This document shows positions 63,255-64,000 of a DNA stretch of 64,000 nt, piece by piece. The notes beneath the pieces are model-generated. The model saw nothing but the letters and a program-made list of their open reading frames with translations, did not search any database and was not told the origin of the DNA. Both the position numbers and the translations under genes were made by a program. The stretch spans positions 1-64,000 of the forward strand of contig NZ_NFJW01000008.1 of the NCBI RefSeq assembly GCF_002160065.1, given 5' to 3'. The DNA comes from Collinsella sp. An2. Its GTDB lineage: Bacteria > Actinomycetota > Coriobacteriia > Coriobacteriales > Coriobacteriaceae. Each line of letters opens with the position of its first letter. Position 1 is the stretch's first letter.

Positions 63255-63995
63255 GTGAGCTTCTTAGACGATATCAAGAGTAGGCTTCCGTTCGGTCAGA
63301 ACCAGGGCTCGTATGGGCAGGACGGCTATGGCCAGGACGACGGCTATGGTGACGACTACTACGACGGCGCCGGTTACTCCGACGGCTATCAGCAGGATAG
63401 CTACGGGACATCCGCCGATGGCTACAGCGGCGGCGGATACAGCGGCTCCGAGCCTTCCACGAACGGCATCCTGGGCCAGACGCGCCGCGGCGAGGCTGAG
63501 TCCGTGGCGGTGTATACCCGCTCCGGTCAGCTCGTGGGCGACGCCGACCGTCATGCCACCACGTATAACCCGCCTTCGCGTCAGGACGGTTATCGTCCGG
63601 GTGCCTACGACACGCCTTCGAGCTATGCGGCGACCGTGCGCAGCCAGGCTTCGACGCCGGCTCCCACCCCGTCTGCGGTCGAGACGGCTCAGCACGCGAG
63701 CGCGATCTTGAACGCGACGCCGCAGCTGCCCGCCTACATCCTGCGTCCCGAGAGCTATGACGACGTCGAGACGGTCGTTCGCCGCGTGCGCACCAAGCAG
63801 CCCGTGGCCCTCGTCTTTGTTGGCGTGCGCACCGAGGTCGCCAAGCGCGTCCTGGACTTTAGCTACGGTTTCGCCTGCGGCCTGGGCGCTTCGGTCCAGG
63901 AGGTCGGCGACCGCATCTTCATGGTTCTGCCTGCCGGCTGCGAGGTCAAAAACTCCGACCTGCAGAAGCTGCGCGACGACGGCTACCTGAAATAA
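63255..63995 (+). CDS. sepF: SepF division protein with long Gly/Tyr/Asp-rich segment
   Basis: The 246-residue protein has the SepF membrane-anchoring start (VSFLDDIKSRL) and the C-terminal SepF core (YILRPESYDDVETVVRRVRT to VGDRIFMVLP). Between them lies an unusually long linker of about 130 residues, first Tyr-Gly-Asp-Gln rich with repeated GYG and DGY, then Ser/Ala/Pro rich. SepF tethers FtsZ to the membrane. GTG 63255 gives the usual start, with AGAGAGG upstream. The stop lies 5 bp before the window end. Confidence 0.95.
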   Translation: MSFLDDIKSRLPFGQNQGSYGQDGYGQDDGYGDDYYDGAGYSDGYQQDSYGTSADGYSGGGYSGSEPSTNGILGQTRRGEAESVAVYTRSGQLVGDADRHATTYNPPSRQDGYRPGAYDTPSSYAATVRSQASTPAPTPSAVETAQHASAILNATPQLPAYILRPESYDDVETVVRRVRTKQPVALVFVGVRTEVAKRVLDFSYGFACGLGASVQEVGDRIFMVLPAGCEVKNSDLQKLRDDGYLK

Positions 63996-64000
63996 CAGGG

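Overview
The window looks like a chromosomal segment of a strictly anaerobic, high-GC actinobacterium of the class Coriobacteriia, most likely Collinsella or a close relative. This is inferred from the GC-rich coding style, an arginine deiminase cluster, glycyl-radical metabolism, and a division/cell-wall (dcw) cluster ending in ftsZ, pgeF, phoU-like, yggS and sepF. No rRNA, tRNA, CRISPR array or insertion sequence was found.

Layout. 1-3350: a perfect 56-bp palindrome, a TPP riboswitch and a four-gene thiamine-precursor ABC transport operon. 3350-4266: a gene-free stretch with nine copies of a 25-bp element at a 52-bp period, four in one orientation and five inverted. 4267-14529: pta (reverse), glf plus a glycosyltransferase, a P1-family peptidase, maf, a DJ-1/PfpI protein, rlmD and a polyphosphate kinase with a long extra tail. 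14530-19455: an AT-rich control region, then arginine deiminase, ornithine carbamoyltransferase and a YfcC-type antiporter; no carbamate kinase is present. 19456-22408: short repeats, a DUF1846 protein and a methyltransferase.

22570-35418 is the most interesting metabolic region. A leftward operon (activating enzyme, glycyl radical enzyme, iron alcohol dehydrogenase) faces a rightward operon (DASS-type anion transporter, SauS/SucD-type CoA-acylating aldehyde dehydrogenase, two subunits of an ADP-forming acyl-CoA ligase, GntP-type permease), followed by a convergent LuxR-type regulator. Together they could run sulfoacetate to sulfoacetyl-CoA, sulfoacetaldehyde, isethionate, then acetaldehyde plus sulfite. 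The gene families support this; the substrate is inferred.

35685-42961: pyrG, an XerD-type recombinase and a large SLH-anchored surface protein whose 5' end carries a G10 tract. The best start codon lies one base out of frame across that tract, which suggests phase variation. 42962-44093: a second gene-free stretch with a 20-bp repeat array and a second copy of the 52-bp-period array (two forward, five inverted units), built like the first. 44094-63995: the dcw cluster mraZ-rsmH-ftsL-ftsI-murF-mraY-murD-ftsW-murG-murC-murB-ftsQ-ftsZ, then pgeF, a PhoU-like gene with a possible Pho box, yggS and sepF. murE is missing from its usual place. Several division proteins carry long, strongly charged or Gly/Tyr-rich tails.
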